NCBI RefSeq assembly: GCF_014839805.1
Contig: NC_051131.1
Location: 3,770,913-3,834,912 of the forward strand
Direction of reading: 5' to 3'
Length of the DNA stretch: 64,000 nucleotides
Origin: Manduca sexta
Lineage: Eukaryota > Arthropoda > Insecta > Lepidoptera > Sphingidae
Part shown: positions 1 to 10,925 of the stretch, piece after piece
Layout of the letters: each line of letters begins with the position of its first letter
Position numbering within the stretch: the stretch's first letter is position 1
Position numbers and translations under genes: made by a program
Notes under the pieces: model-generated
Database searches by the model: none
Told to the model about the DNA's origin: nothing
What the model saw: only the letters and a program-made list of their open reading frames with translations

Positions 1-794
1 GGGTCTATGTACAATAAAATACAAAGCAACAGCAAAGACTTTCAATTAATTTAATAAAATGTTTCTATTTTGTTACCTTTAGGTAATTTTCTGATAAAAA
101 TCATTCAGTAAATAAATCTTTTATTACCACTTTTATAAATTGTAAAACAACTTGTGAGAAAAAAACCTTTAAACGTTATGAACACAAAGGGCATTTAAAT
201 TTTTATTTTCACTGAACATTTCGTATAGTTGAACGCGTTTCAAAGGAAACGGCACTTTACCGAGCAGTTTCAGCTCGGCAAGCATTCGCCAGGGACGTAA
301 TTAGCTCTTATAATTACACAATTTGATGACTAATGTGATGACTTAATAATGCAACGAGATGATAATGACTTAATCACCTAATGCTGTGTTAATTTGGTAC
401 AGATTTCTTAAGCGCGCGGGCGTTCCTTTCGATTCCTGCGGTACATTTATGAAGGTCCATAGTAATGATTTGATGAATTGTTTTATTCATCATGTTTAAT
501 TTAAAATCCAATCTTTGTGAAATAAATATCGTAGATTATCTTAATGTGGGAATTAAATCTGCGAATTTTTGTCCCTTGCTCGAATATAAAGCGTTGTTCC
601 AGAGCTTTTATGGAAATTTAATAAATTTTTCATCACAATATAACAATTACTTTTACTATTAGAAATTATATAAACCACAGCCAAAATGGGGATACAAAGA
701 AATGTATAAACATTACATACATTTAACTCCTTAACCAGAATTTTAGTTTTATATCTATACTTTCTTATTACAAAATGTTTATCGTTTGTTACAG
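1..794 (+). other. Last intron (3' part) of the MCO-related gene
   Basis: The exon starting at 795 opens with two bases of a split codon, directly after a pyrimidine-biased tract ending in ACAG (791-794), so the sequence to its left is intronic. It is AT-rich with short spurious reading frames only. A small hairpin (CGAGC...GCTCG) lies near 259-276. The intron donor and all earlier exons are outside the window. Its extent to base 1 is inferred, because another exon just upstream would also fit. Confidence 0.7.
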
Positions 795-1165
795 GCGGCG
801 AATCAGACCACATATTCCATCTCCATGGCAATAGTTTTTATGTAACTGGAATACGCGAGTTCAATACCAGTTTGGCCAAGGAAGACGTTATCAAAATGAA
901 CGAAGAAGGTACACTGTTCCCTTCAAGAAACATGTTAGATCCCGTGATAAAAGACACAATAGTTATACCCAAGTTTGGTGCAGTATCTCTTCGGTTTAAA
1001 GCTGATAATCCCGGATACTGGATGATGAGGGACGAAAGATCCACTCACTGGACTAGGGGATTAGATTTTATACTCAAAGTTGGAGAACAAAGCGACTTCG
1101 TGCAGGCGCCTGCGGATTTTCCCAAATGCGGTTCGTATGTAGGCCCGGAATATTTCCTAATATGA
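795..1165 (+). CDS. MCORP: Multicopper oxidase-related protein (MCORP-like), C-terminal exon
   Basis: This is the terminal exon (about 122 codons, stop TGA at 1163-1165) of a laccase-family protein. It encodes the third cupredoxin domain and the C-terminal tail. The first motif, HIFHLHG (809-829), keeps the three histidines of the family's HPxHLHG copper motif. The second motif should read W-x-x-H-C-H-x-x-x-H. Here it reads W-M-M-R-D-E-R-S-T-H (about 1019-1048), so the type-1 cysteine and both flanking histidines are gone and only the last histidine remains. A protein without that cysteine cannot pass electrons to the trinuclear centre, so phenol oxidase activity is unlikely. Insects have a conserved MCO-related protein (MCORP, studied in Tribolium) that lacks copper ligands, and this fits it. 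The tail FPKCGSY is typical of insect laccases. The reading frame is clean, so this is not obvious pseudogene decay. Earlier exons are outside the window, so the exact orthology is inferred. Confidence 0.85.
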
Positions 1166-1491
1166 AACAATTGTTACCATTGAATTAATTAAATGTATTT
1201 ATTTATATTGTTATGTTTGTTTAGGCGTTTGAATTGTAATATCCTTTGTAGTACCTTAGTCTTGTGGAGCAAAACTTTCTCACGAGGACTCAAGTTACAT
1301 GTCATTGAATGTTAGTAACTTCGTATATTGTACGTACAATTGTAATAAGTAAATAAACTTACGTAAGGCTGTACCGTCGAATTTCGAGTATTTTAATTTC
1401 TGTTGTATTATAACTTTATGTAATAGTATAAAATAATTAAGATAGATAATAATTATAAATGTACATAAAATATATAGCCTTTTATTTACGA
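1166..1491 (+). promoter_or_regulatory. 3' UTR and polyadenylation signal of the MCORP-like gene
   Basis: The AT-rich sequence after the stop has a canonical AATAAA at 1352-1357, about 190 bases downstream, which is a reasonable 3' UTR length. No other feature is seen before the Helitron remnant at 1492. Confidence 0.5.
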
Positions 1492-1771
1492 CTAGCTGAC
1501 CCGACAGTCGTTGTCCCGTTCTTAACTGTGAATTTACAGCGCGCATTCTGTCAATCGCTGACAGTTATTTCAAACAATTGACAGTTATATAAACTTAATA
1601 TTTCGTTAAATTTTCTAATTTTCTGCGCAATGTTCTGAATGTTTTCTTTCATAAGAACCTTCTCCTGACAATAACAAACACAACAAAAAAAAATAATAGT
1701 GAAATCGGTCCAGCCTTTCACGCGTGATGGCGTGACCAAGGCATAAAGGGATTCATTTTTATATATATAGA
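1492..1771 (-). mobile_element. Non-autonomous Helitron-like element, 280 bp
   Basis: Read on the minus strand, it begins TCTATATATATAAAAATGAA after an A and ends GGGTCAGCTAG before a T. This is the Helitron signature (A|TC...CTRR|T). It has no coding capacity. The 5' end matches a Helitron type I recognise as widespread in insects. Confidence 0.65.
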
Positions 1772-2040
1772 TGTATTTTCTTGTTTCAATTTATACTCAA
1801 CTAAATCTGGAAGCGTACGAAATTAAACGTCACTAATAATATATCTGAATTATGATGTATAGACACAAAATAATAATGATATATGGCTTTTAAAGGCGAG
1901 TTACGATGATGCAGAAGTGAAAGTGTTCTTAATTGGCATAGTGGGCCGTTGCAATGGAAGCAAAAATGTACAGCCAGGCATAAAAGTTTGTGTTATTATG
2001 AGTGAAATGAACTGAACCTGCTTACATGTATTTTACTGTA

Positions 2041-2165
2041 TCATGTCCCAAGGTTGGGCAAAGACCTCCCTGAGATCCTTCCATAAACCACGATCTTGCG
2101 CTATAGTGAACCAGCTATTTTGAAAGGATTCTCGTTCGTCCTGCTATCTCTTCTTTGGTCTACTT
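2041..2165. repeat. Degenerate retroposon fragment
   Basis: The stretch around CCAAGGTTGGGCAAAGACC and CCTTCCATAAACCACGATC resembles a dispersed lepidopteran retroposon. A short related piece (TGTTGGGTAAAAATACTCGAGATCCTTCC) lies near 11833-11860, inside the palindrome. The family is not assigned. Confidence 0.35.
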
Positions 2166-2201
2166 CACTTACTTACTCGATGTTTGACTTACTTAATGTT
2201 A

Positions 2202-3217
2202 TCTATACTATTATATAAAGCTGAAGAGTTTGTTTGTTTGTTTGTTTGTTTGAACGCGCTAATCTCAGGAACTACCGGTCCAAACTGATAAATTCTTTTT
2301 GCGTTGGATAGCCCTTTGTTCGTGGAGTGCTATAGGCTATATATCATCACGCTATACCCAATAGGAGCGGAGCAGTAATGGCTGATCTCAGGAACTACCG
2401 GTCCAAACTGAAAAATTCTTTTGCGTTGGATAGCCCTTTGTTCGTGGAGTGCTATAGGCTATATATCATCACGCTATACCTAATAGGAGCGGAGCAGTAA
2501 TGGCTAATCTCAGGAACTACCGGTCCAAACTGAAAAATTATTTTTGCGTTGGATAGCCCTTTGTTCGTGGAGTGCTATAGGCTATATATCATCACGCTAT
2601 ACTTAAAAGGAGCGGAGCAGTAATGGCTAATCTCAGGAACTACCGGTCCAAACTGAAAAAATATTTTTGCGTTGGATAGCCCTTCGTTTGTGGAGTGCTA
2701 TAGGCTATATATCATCACGCTATACCCAATAGGGGCGGAGCAGTAATGGCTAATCTCAGGAACTATCGATTCGAACTGAAAAATTCTTTTTGTGTTGAAT
2801 AGCCCTTTGTTTGTGGAGTGCTCTTAGTTATATATCATCACGCTATGACCAATAGGAGCGGAGCAGTAATGAAACATGTTGCAAAAACGGGGACTATTTA
2901 TTAGTTTTGAGAGCTTCCGTTGCGTGCGCTGCGTAAACAGTTAAAGTTATGCAACAATGATGTATGACGGGATTGTTCCTCTTAAAAAGATCTACAAAAA
3001 TATATTATAAAACAAAGTCCCCCGCTGCATCCGACTGCCTGAACGTGTTAAACTCAAAAACTACCCAACATATTAAGATGAAATTTGGTATGGAGACAGT
3101 TTGAGACCCTGGGAAGAACATAGGCTCCCGGGAAAATATATATAGCGTGACTTTTATAACGGAATACTTTAGCCCAAAAAACTTTGTAACGCGGGCGGAG
3201 CCGCGGGCAAAAGCTAG
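2202..3217 (+). mobile_element. Complete non-autonomous Helitron, 1.0 kb
   Basis: It starts TCTATACTATTATATAAAGC after an A (2201) and ends AAAAGCTAG (3217) before a T. A 5-bp GC stem with a 6-base loop (3190-3205) ends 12 bases before the 3' end. These are the hallmarks of a rolling-circle Helitron, and no ORF is present. The middle holds a five-copy tandem array. Partial copies of the family occur at 17208, 18921-19218 and 50700-51098. Confidence 0.75.
2261..2874 (+). repeat. Tandem array, five copies of about 123 bp, inside the Helitron
   Basis: Copies start at 2261, 2384, 2506, 2629 and 2752, each opening with (A/G)ATCTCAGGAACTA. The first four copies are near-identical. The fifth is more diverged and continues into the ordinary Helitron body, so expansion probably occurred inside the element by unequal exchange or slippage. 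Confidence 0.9.
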
Positions 3218-5440
3218 TGTTAGATAAAAATAAATGATTCTTTATCGAGTTTAGTAATTTATAGTTATAAATTTGTTCAGTTATTTCTGTGGCTGACTGT
3301 ACGTGTAGAGAAATACCTTTTTTGTAGAGCTACCTCCTTTTCCGAAGGCCCAAATAAATTGATGAAACTGGCACTTTTAATAAAAATAAGTGTCAAGTAG
3401 CAATAAAAAGACGGCACCTATAGAAGTGCCTATCGCGGTCAATAGAACGATCTTATTTGTTTTGTTACGAACAAACTAGAACTAGCATTAGAATGAGTTG
3501 ATTCGCATATTTATTTTAACAATGTCCCTTTTTTTAAAATACAAATTACATACATACACACTATACATATTAAATTATATCTCTTAAATGTTGTAAAGTC
3601 TGTATCTTTCAATAAAAACTGAATTCGAATGTACAAATGAATTGAGTCATTATCCGTGCATTGTATAATGCAACTGCAATTTGGAAGAGTTGGAAAGACA
3701 AGCAAATTAAATATTATTACGCGAACAAACATACGACTTGGTAATAATACAGAGCGAAACAAATTATTGGTATCTCTTTGTTTTGTATGTTCTCTGCAAC
3801 GTGTTTATTAACCAAGAATTACAGGTCTATCTGATGTAGTATATCAAGATAGTGAATAGTCCATTTCTGAGTTCGTCAAATTCACGAAATGAGTTCTTGA
3901 TAATAATAACCTTACTGTTTTAGATGACGTAAAGATAAAAAAATACTTTTCTCCAATAATTATTATAAATTAGTAAATACAAAGACTTTTCACAAGACCT
4001 ACAAAACTTAAATTATACTGTACCTACTGTATTGTTATTTATTTATTTTTTACAAAAACTTACAATTTAACAAATAAATACTCTTACAATTATTAATAAA
4101 ATCAACCACTACACAATATTATTATTTATTTAGAGTTGGCGGCTATGCTACATTCGAAATTCAAATAAAAAATCCGACTTCCGTGTACGGCTTAAGCTTA
4201 CAAAACTAAACGCATTATATCTCGAACAAATAAAAAACAACATCACAAAATGTTTGTGTATTTTTTGCACAAGATTACACGTATCGATGGGTCCATTATA
4301 TTTGCGTTGTCACTTGCGTAATGAATGGTGCGTGGGTTTTTGCAACCACCGTAACAGCTATTATCGAGCTAACGTCATTAATACTGCCGGATACAGCGAG
4401 TTTTTTTATTGTAAAGTATGCTTTATAGTTGCGTTATTAAATTTTTTAATGAAAAATAAGCATCGTTCAAAATTCCGATAAGAAAAAGACATTTTCAATT
4501 GGGCATTTTATATTAAAGAAGATAGGAGAAGTAAATAAAGAACTTTTTGCCGAAGTCGTAAGTAAATACAAGGTGTCTTTTTGCCGCGTATAAGTTTTAT
4601 TTGGACTGAAATCGTTAGGGCGTAACTTATGTCTCTAGACGATTATGGTTCTCGATAACTACTTAGTCCTCATTGACTGTAATTAGATTAACTATAAAAT
4701 GTATTATGTACGAAACATACATTTTCTGTTTTAAATCGTTTGTGAAGCTTTATAAATTTCAAAAGCTGTAATATAATAGTATTTGTGCGAAGGAAAAGTT
4801 CTTTAAAGTATTTATTTGTTCCTTATAAAATATGTACAAAGGAAGGAATGCAAACTGGCCGTTTTGTCATAAAATGTGTTTTAAATATAGAATTCTTATA
4901 TTTGCATGATGTAGGTAGCGAGTTGTGTTTATTTAGTTGTTTTTGAATATCTTTGATAGAACGTGATTATATTTTTACTAAAACAAACACGTTTTCTATT
5001 GCACGTTTAATTCTACTGCGCGACTATTCGCTCTAGAATGCGTAGTAAATACATACATAGTAAATACATAGTAAAGTATATAATATTATATTCCTAATTC
5101 TCCAATGAATACACACACAATTTCACATAATTAAATAGAGTATTTCATAGATTCATTAAGCGCATTCATTATAAATATATATATTCCATATGCAATTGAC
5201 TTGAGCTAATGAATTTATAATAAAAAGGAATGGTTAAAAAATGTAAACAAAACATATATTAACTCACTTCAAACATTTACTTCACAGTATTTTGAGGTTT
5301 CAGATTTTTTTAAATAATGCTAAGTAATATTTCTTTAGTAATCTTGAGGGATACTTTTACATTTCGATTGTCGATTTTCACTAAACTTATTATTAAATGA
5401 CGTCATACCTAACTAATACATATTTCTTTTATATTAGCAC
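3218..5440. other. AT-rich non-coding stretch, nothing recognised
   Basis: Reading frames here are short, lack coding character and match no family I know. An AT-rich low-complexity patch lies at 4028-4130. It is probably intergenic. Confidence 0.55.
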
Positions 5441-5665
5441 TGCAAAGTCACGTCACTGCACCTGATGGTAAGTGGAGTGAGGTCCAATAGAATGTCGAAT
5501 TACGAGAAATGCCCTTTGGTCGACACAATTATGCCGGTCTGTTGGAACCGGATATATACAGGCTGTTCCCGGAACGCGACACACTTACGCGAGCCCCTAT
5601 GGCTGGTTTTGACACCATGGGTATAGATGTTGCTATCCGGGCAGATATAAAATATATTCTATTAA
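5441..5665 (+). repeat. Dispersed SINE-sized repeat 'P' (about 220 bp)
   Basis: It opens with CACCTGATGGTAAGTGGAG and ends with GATATAAAATATATTCTA. Other copies are at 34678-34888 (-), 38957-39178 (+), 51352-51562 (+) and 62921-63110 (-). Divergence is substantial and there is no coding capacity. It may be a SINE or a LINE 3' end. Confidence 0.6.
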
Positions 5666-5667
5666 CT

Positions 5668-5905
5668 ATACTGCCGTGCTAAGCGCAAAAGAGCTACGTC
5701 TGGGAAACCTTATTTCGAGATATTCAAAGTTTTGTAAATATAGTTTTATAGTTTTGTATGTAAATTGAGATAGAGAAACTCTTTTAATGTTTTTTTAACA
5801 AGATACCGTAATTTAGGTAAGCTCATCGATGGGTATTTCCTTAAGCTGTCTGACGATATAAAAATTAAGATTTTGATTGTTTTTGAGAAACCATTTTTGA
5901 GTTAG
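5668..5905 (+). mobile_element. MITE remnant with CTGCCGTGCTAAGC terminus
   Basis: The left terminus (TACTGCCGTGCTAAGCGCAA) and interior (GTTTTGTATGTAAA, GAGATAGAGAAACTC) match the element at 57432-57683. The right terminus is decayed and carries a small duplication of TAGCTATATAGCAT. It directly abuts repeat 'P'. Confidence 0.5.
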
Positions 5906-6560
5906 CTATATAGCATTAGCTATATAGCATAATTTTCTATGGTTACTGTATACCGAATAAGGTATACTGAATTAACATTTAAACACTTGCTGTAAATAGT
6001 CATTGTAAAACGGGCCTAACCCAGAAATATTTCCTACGCCCTTAATCAACATAAAATGGTTCCATGCCACGTGACTGCCATTGCTTTCACTGTCAAATCT
6101 TTCGTACCCACGCGACGTTATTTCTTCAGCCATTTATATTCTATTGTGTGTTTATATCGATCAGGCACTTTCCTCATTCTTTTCGCACTTACAATAAATG
6201 TTCGACATCAAATTCAATGCCAGATTGATTGACAGCTCTAGCATTGCGATTTTAGATAAACGAAAAGGATTGTCACGATTGAATAGAAATACGTGTTATC
6301 TGAGTTGTTACAATGAGTAAGATATTTTTTTATTATGAAAGGATGGGATATTTTAGAAGTTCTTTTATACAAGACGTACGTACCTAAATTATTAAGTAGT
6401 TTTGCAGATCATTATAAATAATATTTAACTATAATATATACTTACAAATATTAAATGATAAATATTTTGGAAGATTTCAATGCACTACAAAAGCAGTAAA
6501 AATATCTGGAGATCAAAATTTGTAGGCGTTTTAGTGTTTAGATTACACACCTGTGTCGTT
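5906..6560. other. AT-rich non-coding stretch, nothing recognised
   Basis: No credible ORF, RNA gene or repeat was recognised. Confidence 0.5.
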
Positions 6561-6626
6561 CGAGACGAAAATTTGTGCCCAATATGGCCATAGAGTCACC
6601 ACTTATAACATCGTGGGATGTAGCTG
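6561..6626 (+). repeat. SINE 3' fragment (same family as 7267-7521)
   Basis: AATTTGTGCCCAATATGGCC and CATCGTGGGATG match the body of the tRNA-derived SINE at 7267-7521. The tRNA head is missing. Confidence 0.5.
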
Positions 6627-6667
6627 GAATGTGGGCTTAAATGTGTCTTTACCATGTGCGAGCTTGT

Positions 6668-6770
6668 GTTCTTGATAAAGGTCGCAGGAACACGCTGGAT
6701 GCAGGCCGCCTTCGACAGGTTTGTCTGGAAATCTTTGGGTGAGGCCCATGTTCGGCAGTGGACTTTATGT
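6668..6770 (+). pseudogene. LINE ORF2 C-terminal remnant
   Basis: About 28 in-frame codons read VAGTRWMQAAFDRFVWKSLG and then EAHVRQW. This resembles the D-R-x-x-W-x-x-L-x-E-A tail of many LINE polyproteins. Nothing of the reverse transcriptase itself remains. The clade is not assigned. Confidence 0.35.
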
Positions 6771-7253
6771 GGCTGATAATGCTGATGACCTTGTATTCGC
6801 TTCCATAGCGCAGGTCTGGAAGACTAAAAAGATGATTTTAGCAGTTTAGATCCCTATAGAGACAAATATAAATGAACTACTTCCGAACTTTTATTTGCAA
6901 CCTTTTTAGAGTCAAGTGGAGGGTTACCAAGAGCATTAAGAATACAATATTTTGTACCTAATCCTCACAATATTTTAGTGATACATCACAATCTTATTCT
7001 GTCACATCAACGGATTACGCAGGTCCAATAATCCGTCGATAAATTGTAGTATAATCATATCTCCGTTCAAAGGCTCGGTCAACAAATTGACAATTATCGT
7101 AGGCTGTTGTAATTAATGCAAGCCAGATTGGATCCAGAGTGTTATTGGTTTGGTTAACCGAATCAAATTATGTATTAGTTTAAGCGAAGTCTGATTTGAT
7201 GTATAATAGTTACTGATATTTAATATTTGGCATAATAAAGTTTAAACAACGTA

Positions 7254-7534
7254 TAAAAAGATACAACTGCCTCGGTGGCGTAGTTGTATTGCATGCGCGG
7301 AACGACAGCGCTCTGAGGTCCTGGGTTCGAATCCCGGGTCGGGCAAAGTGATATTTGGGTTTTTTTGCTCAGTATCAGCCCAGGGTCTGGAATTTGTGCC
7401 CGATATGGCGATAGGATCGCTCCCTATCACATCATGGGACGGAACGCACTTGGCGAAAAATGGGTGCCCTGGTTGCACCTCTGCATACCCCTTCGGGGAT
7501 AAATGCTGGATGTTGTATGTGTAAAAAGATACAA
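7254..7534 (+). mobile_element. tRNA-derived SINE with 13 bp target duplication
   Basis: The SINE body (7267-7521) is bounded by TAAAAAGATACAA at 7254-7266 and 7522-7534. The head has an A-box-like GTGGCGTAGTTG and a clear B box, GGTTCGAATCCC, so RNA polymerase III promoter elements are present. The body contains GGAATTTGTGCCCGATATGG. A second copy is at 33903-34145 and fragments are at 6561 and 57005. Confidence 0.85.
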
Positions 7535-8636
7535 ATGTTTTAAATAAATTCTATTCTGCTAAAACATAAATTGTAATGAAATAGGATGAAAGTCATTGCA
7601 GAACTTTTTCAATATAACAATTTGGTAAACAATGTTTTTGTCCAAATTTTTACTTTCATTGTAGTAACATAGACTATACTTTAACAAAAGTTGACCCTAA
7701 TGACTCTAGCAAGTCTTGCCTAAGAATATAAACATAATGTGATGTTTATTGTTATACGTTGCGCAAATAGAAATTTATCTATGTATGCCATAAGGAAGTT
7801 GAGAGACATATAACTTTTGTTTAAATATATGTCTTTGATGAAAGTGCAAAGTTGTAAACCAGTGTTGCAAATGTAATTATAACGTTACTTAGTTACTAAT
7901 ATTATTATGTGGTAGGTTTAGAGGTATGAATCTTTGCTTAAGTTAATTCTTTTATTAATTGTATACCTGAATGGAAAGAATTAAGAAAATAAGTTTAAAA
8001 AGGTAGTGGCATTTTTTCTATTCTTTTATTTTCTTTAAGGCTGGAATCGCATTCATATCGAGCATAAATAAAACATTATAATAATATATTGAGCGTAAAA
8101 AATCTTTCTTTTTAGGAAACTCGCCGTTTCATTCTGACCTAATATTATGTGGTATTAAATATAAATTTCTACTTCGTGACAATTACCCACTAGGTGACCT
8201 ACTTAAAAAATGAGCAGGTCACTTACTTGTTGGTATCGGCCACGCATATCCATAACCATATAACGTTTAAGACTTTCGATTATGCATCGATCAAAATACA
8301 TTAAATTGTATTTTCGGTGTATTGGCTTAAGTGTCTCTTAAACCAGATCCCAAGAGTGCTTGAACAATGCTTGGCTGCAGAAATAAACAGAGCAGTCTAG
8401 TATGCCCAGAGGAGGTTCTCACATTTGAGATATCTAAACAATTTAAATAAGCAGTTATTTTAACGTAATGATTAAACTTTTTATCATAACATAATTAAAC
8501 TTACATTTGCAACTCAAATAATCCATATTGTATACGCTGTACGCATTTTGAGTACATTGCGCTCATAGAGGAGTGTGAGATTTAGCTTAATTAAAGTTCA
8601 TATAGAGAAGTGCAGAAAAATAAAATTGATGTATAA
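7535..8636. other. AT-rich non-coding stretch, nothing recognised
   Basis: Only short spurious frames are present. No repeat family was recognised with confidence. Confidence 0.5.
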
Positions 8637-8659
8637 TATATAATATAATATCAGCCCTG

Positions 8660-8720
<61 letters not shown>

Positions 8721-8743
8721 CTCGGGTATGCAGGTTTCCTCAC
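8637..8743 (-). mobile_element. SINE remnant expanded by a (TA)n microsatellite
   Basis: On the minus strand it reads ...GAGGAAACCTGCATACCCGA, then (TA)n at 8663-8717, then the SINE end TATAATACAGGGCTGATA. The family is that of the complete copy at 52703-53049. It forms the left outer border of the large palindrome. Confidence 0.65.
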
Positions 8744-9667
8744 GAACTTTCACATTTGTAATATTATAAGATATAGCTAGATTCATGAAATAGGAAAGAT
8801 TTTAAATGTTTTTAGTTTTTATTCTCATCCAAGTATGCTATTGTGAAGGACACTGACAACTGCGAAGGACATTTACCAAATGCTTGAAAAAATTATATCT
8901 GATATTTATTATCATAATTTGATGTAGCTGGTCATTACAGCCATAAATAAAAATAAATATTCAGTAAGTAACAAATATACGGACACACTGGTTCACACGC
9001 TTTTACGTATTAACTGGAATATTTAATAAACTGATACTTAATGCTAAAGTTAATAACTTTGATAATAATTGACATAAACTAATTATCATTATGTTTTAAT
9101 AAATGCTATTTTTGTTATTTTAATAATAATTTATAAATCTGGTATTTTTATTGATTTAAATAAAATAAAAAATGAAAGGACAGAAAATATCGAAGACATT
9201 TTACAAGTTTTTTTAAATCATAATAATCAGTATGAGAAACCAGAAGTCCCTTATCACGTTTCACAATAAAAAGCTAATAAATAGAACACTGAACCTATAA
9301 TCGTAATTGTTTCCGTATAATATTGGCTTTATAGCCCGCGCCTACCCAAAATGTCTCACAACCAGATGTGCACAAAGAATTCCCGTAATATGCAGAAGCC
9401 CATTTAAATCCTTATTACAGGATTCTAGCTCACATGGTCACGTAATAAGAGCGACATTCGTTCAAAATTTAACTAATAAGGTGTATCAAGGGCGTTGTCC
9501 ACCCCACATTCATTAATAATTCAGATACTTCCTTAAATCCGTGTCCCGCAAAGTGTGGTCTTCACATTACTAAATTATTCATATCCGACGATGAGTCTTC
9601 TGATGTAGTCATCCGGAATCCGGATTGTAGTCGAGAGTTTCATAGCCCTATTATATTTTATGTATTA

Positions 9668-10199
9668 CTAGCTTTTGCTTGCGGCTCCGCACGCGGGATA
9701 AAGTTTTTCCGGGATAAAAGTCCGATATATTCCCGGAATAAATAGCCTTATCCTTCCTAGAGACTCAAATTATCTTCATACGCCTCCCCTTGGCAATTCT
9801 TATGTGCTCGGTCTCCACACCAAATAGGACATTTGTCGTGGCAAAGTTAAGTGTGTCTGCCTCTTGGTTGCCAAATTCACATTAAGATCTATAATGACTC
9901 GCGAACATCTTCCTTCCTTCTCCCCTCCGCCCCTCCTAATATAGTTCCTTTTCCTCCCCACACCCTTTTTTTCCAGCTATCCCTTCCCTATTCCCCTAGG
10001 GACTGCCGTAGTTACTAAGCCGCGGGATCGCCTGTACACCGTTCGCAAGGGATCCCCAGAGATAACCACGGTGGCTCCCCAAAAAAACAACTATCTTAAT
10101 ATGAAAATTCACCAAAAACGGTGCACAGGTTGAGCTGCGAAAGCGTATAAGACAAACAGACAGAGTCACTTTCGCATCTTTAATATAAGTATGCATGGA
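9668..10199 (-). mobile_element. Helitron-like element in the left palindrome arm
   Basis: The minus-strand 3' end is GGAGCCGCAAGCAAAAGCTAG, followed by T. The 5' part, near 10199, reads TCCATGCATACTTATATTAA then GCGAAAGTGACTCTGTCTG, as in common lepidopteran Helitrons. The middle (about 9780-10090) is unlike other copies. Confidence 0.6.
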
Positions 10200-10629
10200 A
10201 TATAAGTATGGATTGTATTAGAGAACAAATGTTTCGGAGGTCTCGGTGTAGGCTCGTCACGTCTGCGCCAAATTCTTCACGCGCCGCTTTAATTTCATTT
10301 CTGACGGTGAGCAAAATCAGGACTAAAATTACTTGACAAATAAAATTTTTGTTCATTTCTGTAGTGGCGATAAGGTTCATTTTACCGTACTGTATTTGTG
10401 AAACCTCGTTATTTCTAGTTACTGTGCAGGGCAAAGGTTGCTTGGGTTAACGACTGATACTTTTTACTTTCTCATGATGACTATGTTTATCATTTGTTTA
10501 TTGGCTGACTGGTAAAAATCTAATAGAGACAATGATTTCGTTGTACAAACAACTTTCAAATCTAACCCAACTAAGTCTATTTAAGTTATTTTAATCGGTA
10601 ATAATTTAAACATCACTATCTATTATCAC

Positions 10630-10925
10630 AGTTTTCTGCTTTGCATGACGGGACGAGCTTGCCGTTCGCCCGATGGGAAGCGACACGACCGCCCATAAAA
10701 AGTAAAATCACCATCTAACATCTTCAATTACAAAGTATTGTTTAGTATTCCACTACGCTCGCCATCCTGAGATGAGATTTTAGCTCTTATGTCCAGTATT
10801 TACACTGGCCACAATGTCCTTTAAACCGGAAAACAGTGCCACACTTTTGCTTGGCATCAGAATTAGACATGGTGGTACCTACCCACGCGGACTCTCACAT
10901 CAAACCTACCACCAGTGCTGTAAGA
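10630..10925 (-). mobile_element. LINE 3' region fragment in the left arm
   Basis: It contains GACGAGCTTGCCGTTCGCCC, GGTGGTACCTACCCACGCGG and a CTACCACCAGTGCTG end, an arrangement I associate with a common lepidopteran non-LTR element. A related tail next to an A-run at 60648-60720 (+) sets the orientation. The family is not assigned. Confidence 0.45.

Noticed and set aside
2261..2874. CRISPR-like array
   Set aside because: The 123 bp units are contiguous, without unique spacers, and lie in an insect Helitron.
7290..7345. A functional tRNA gene from the A- and B-box motifs
   Set aside because: The sequence is followed by a SINE body and bracketed by a target duplication; no proper cloverleaf is evident.
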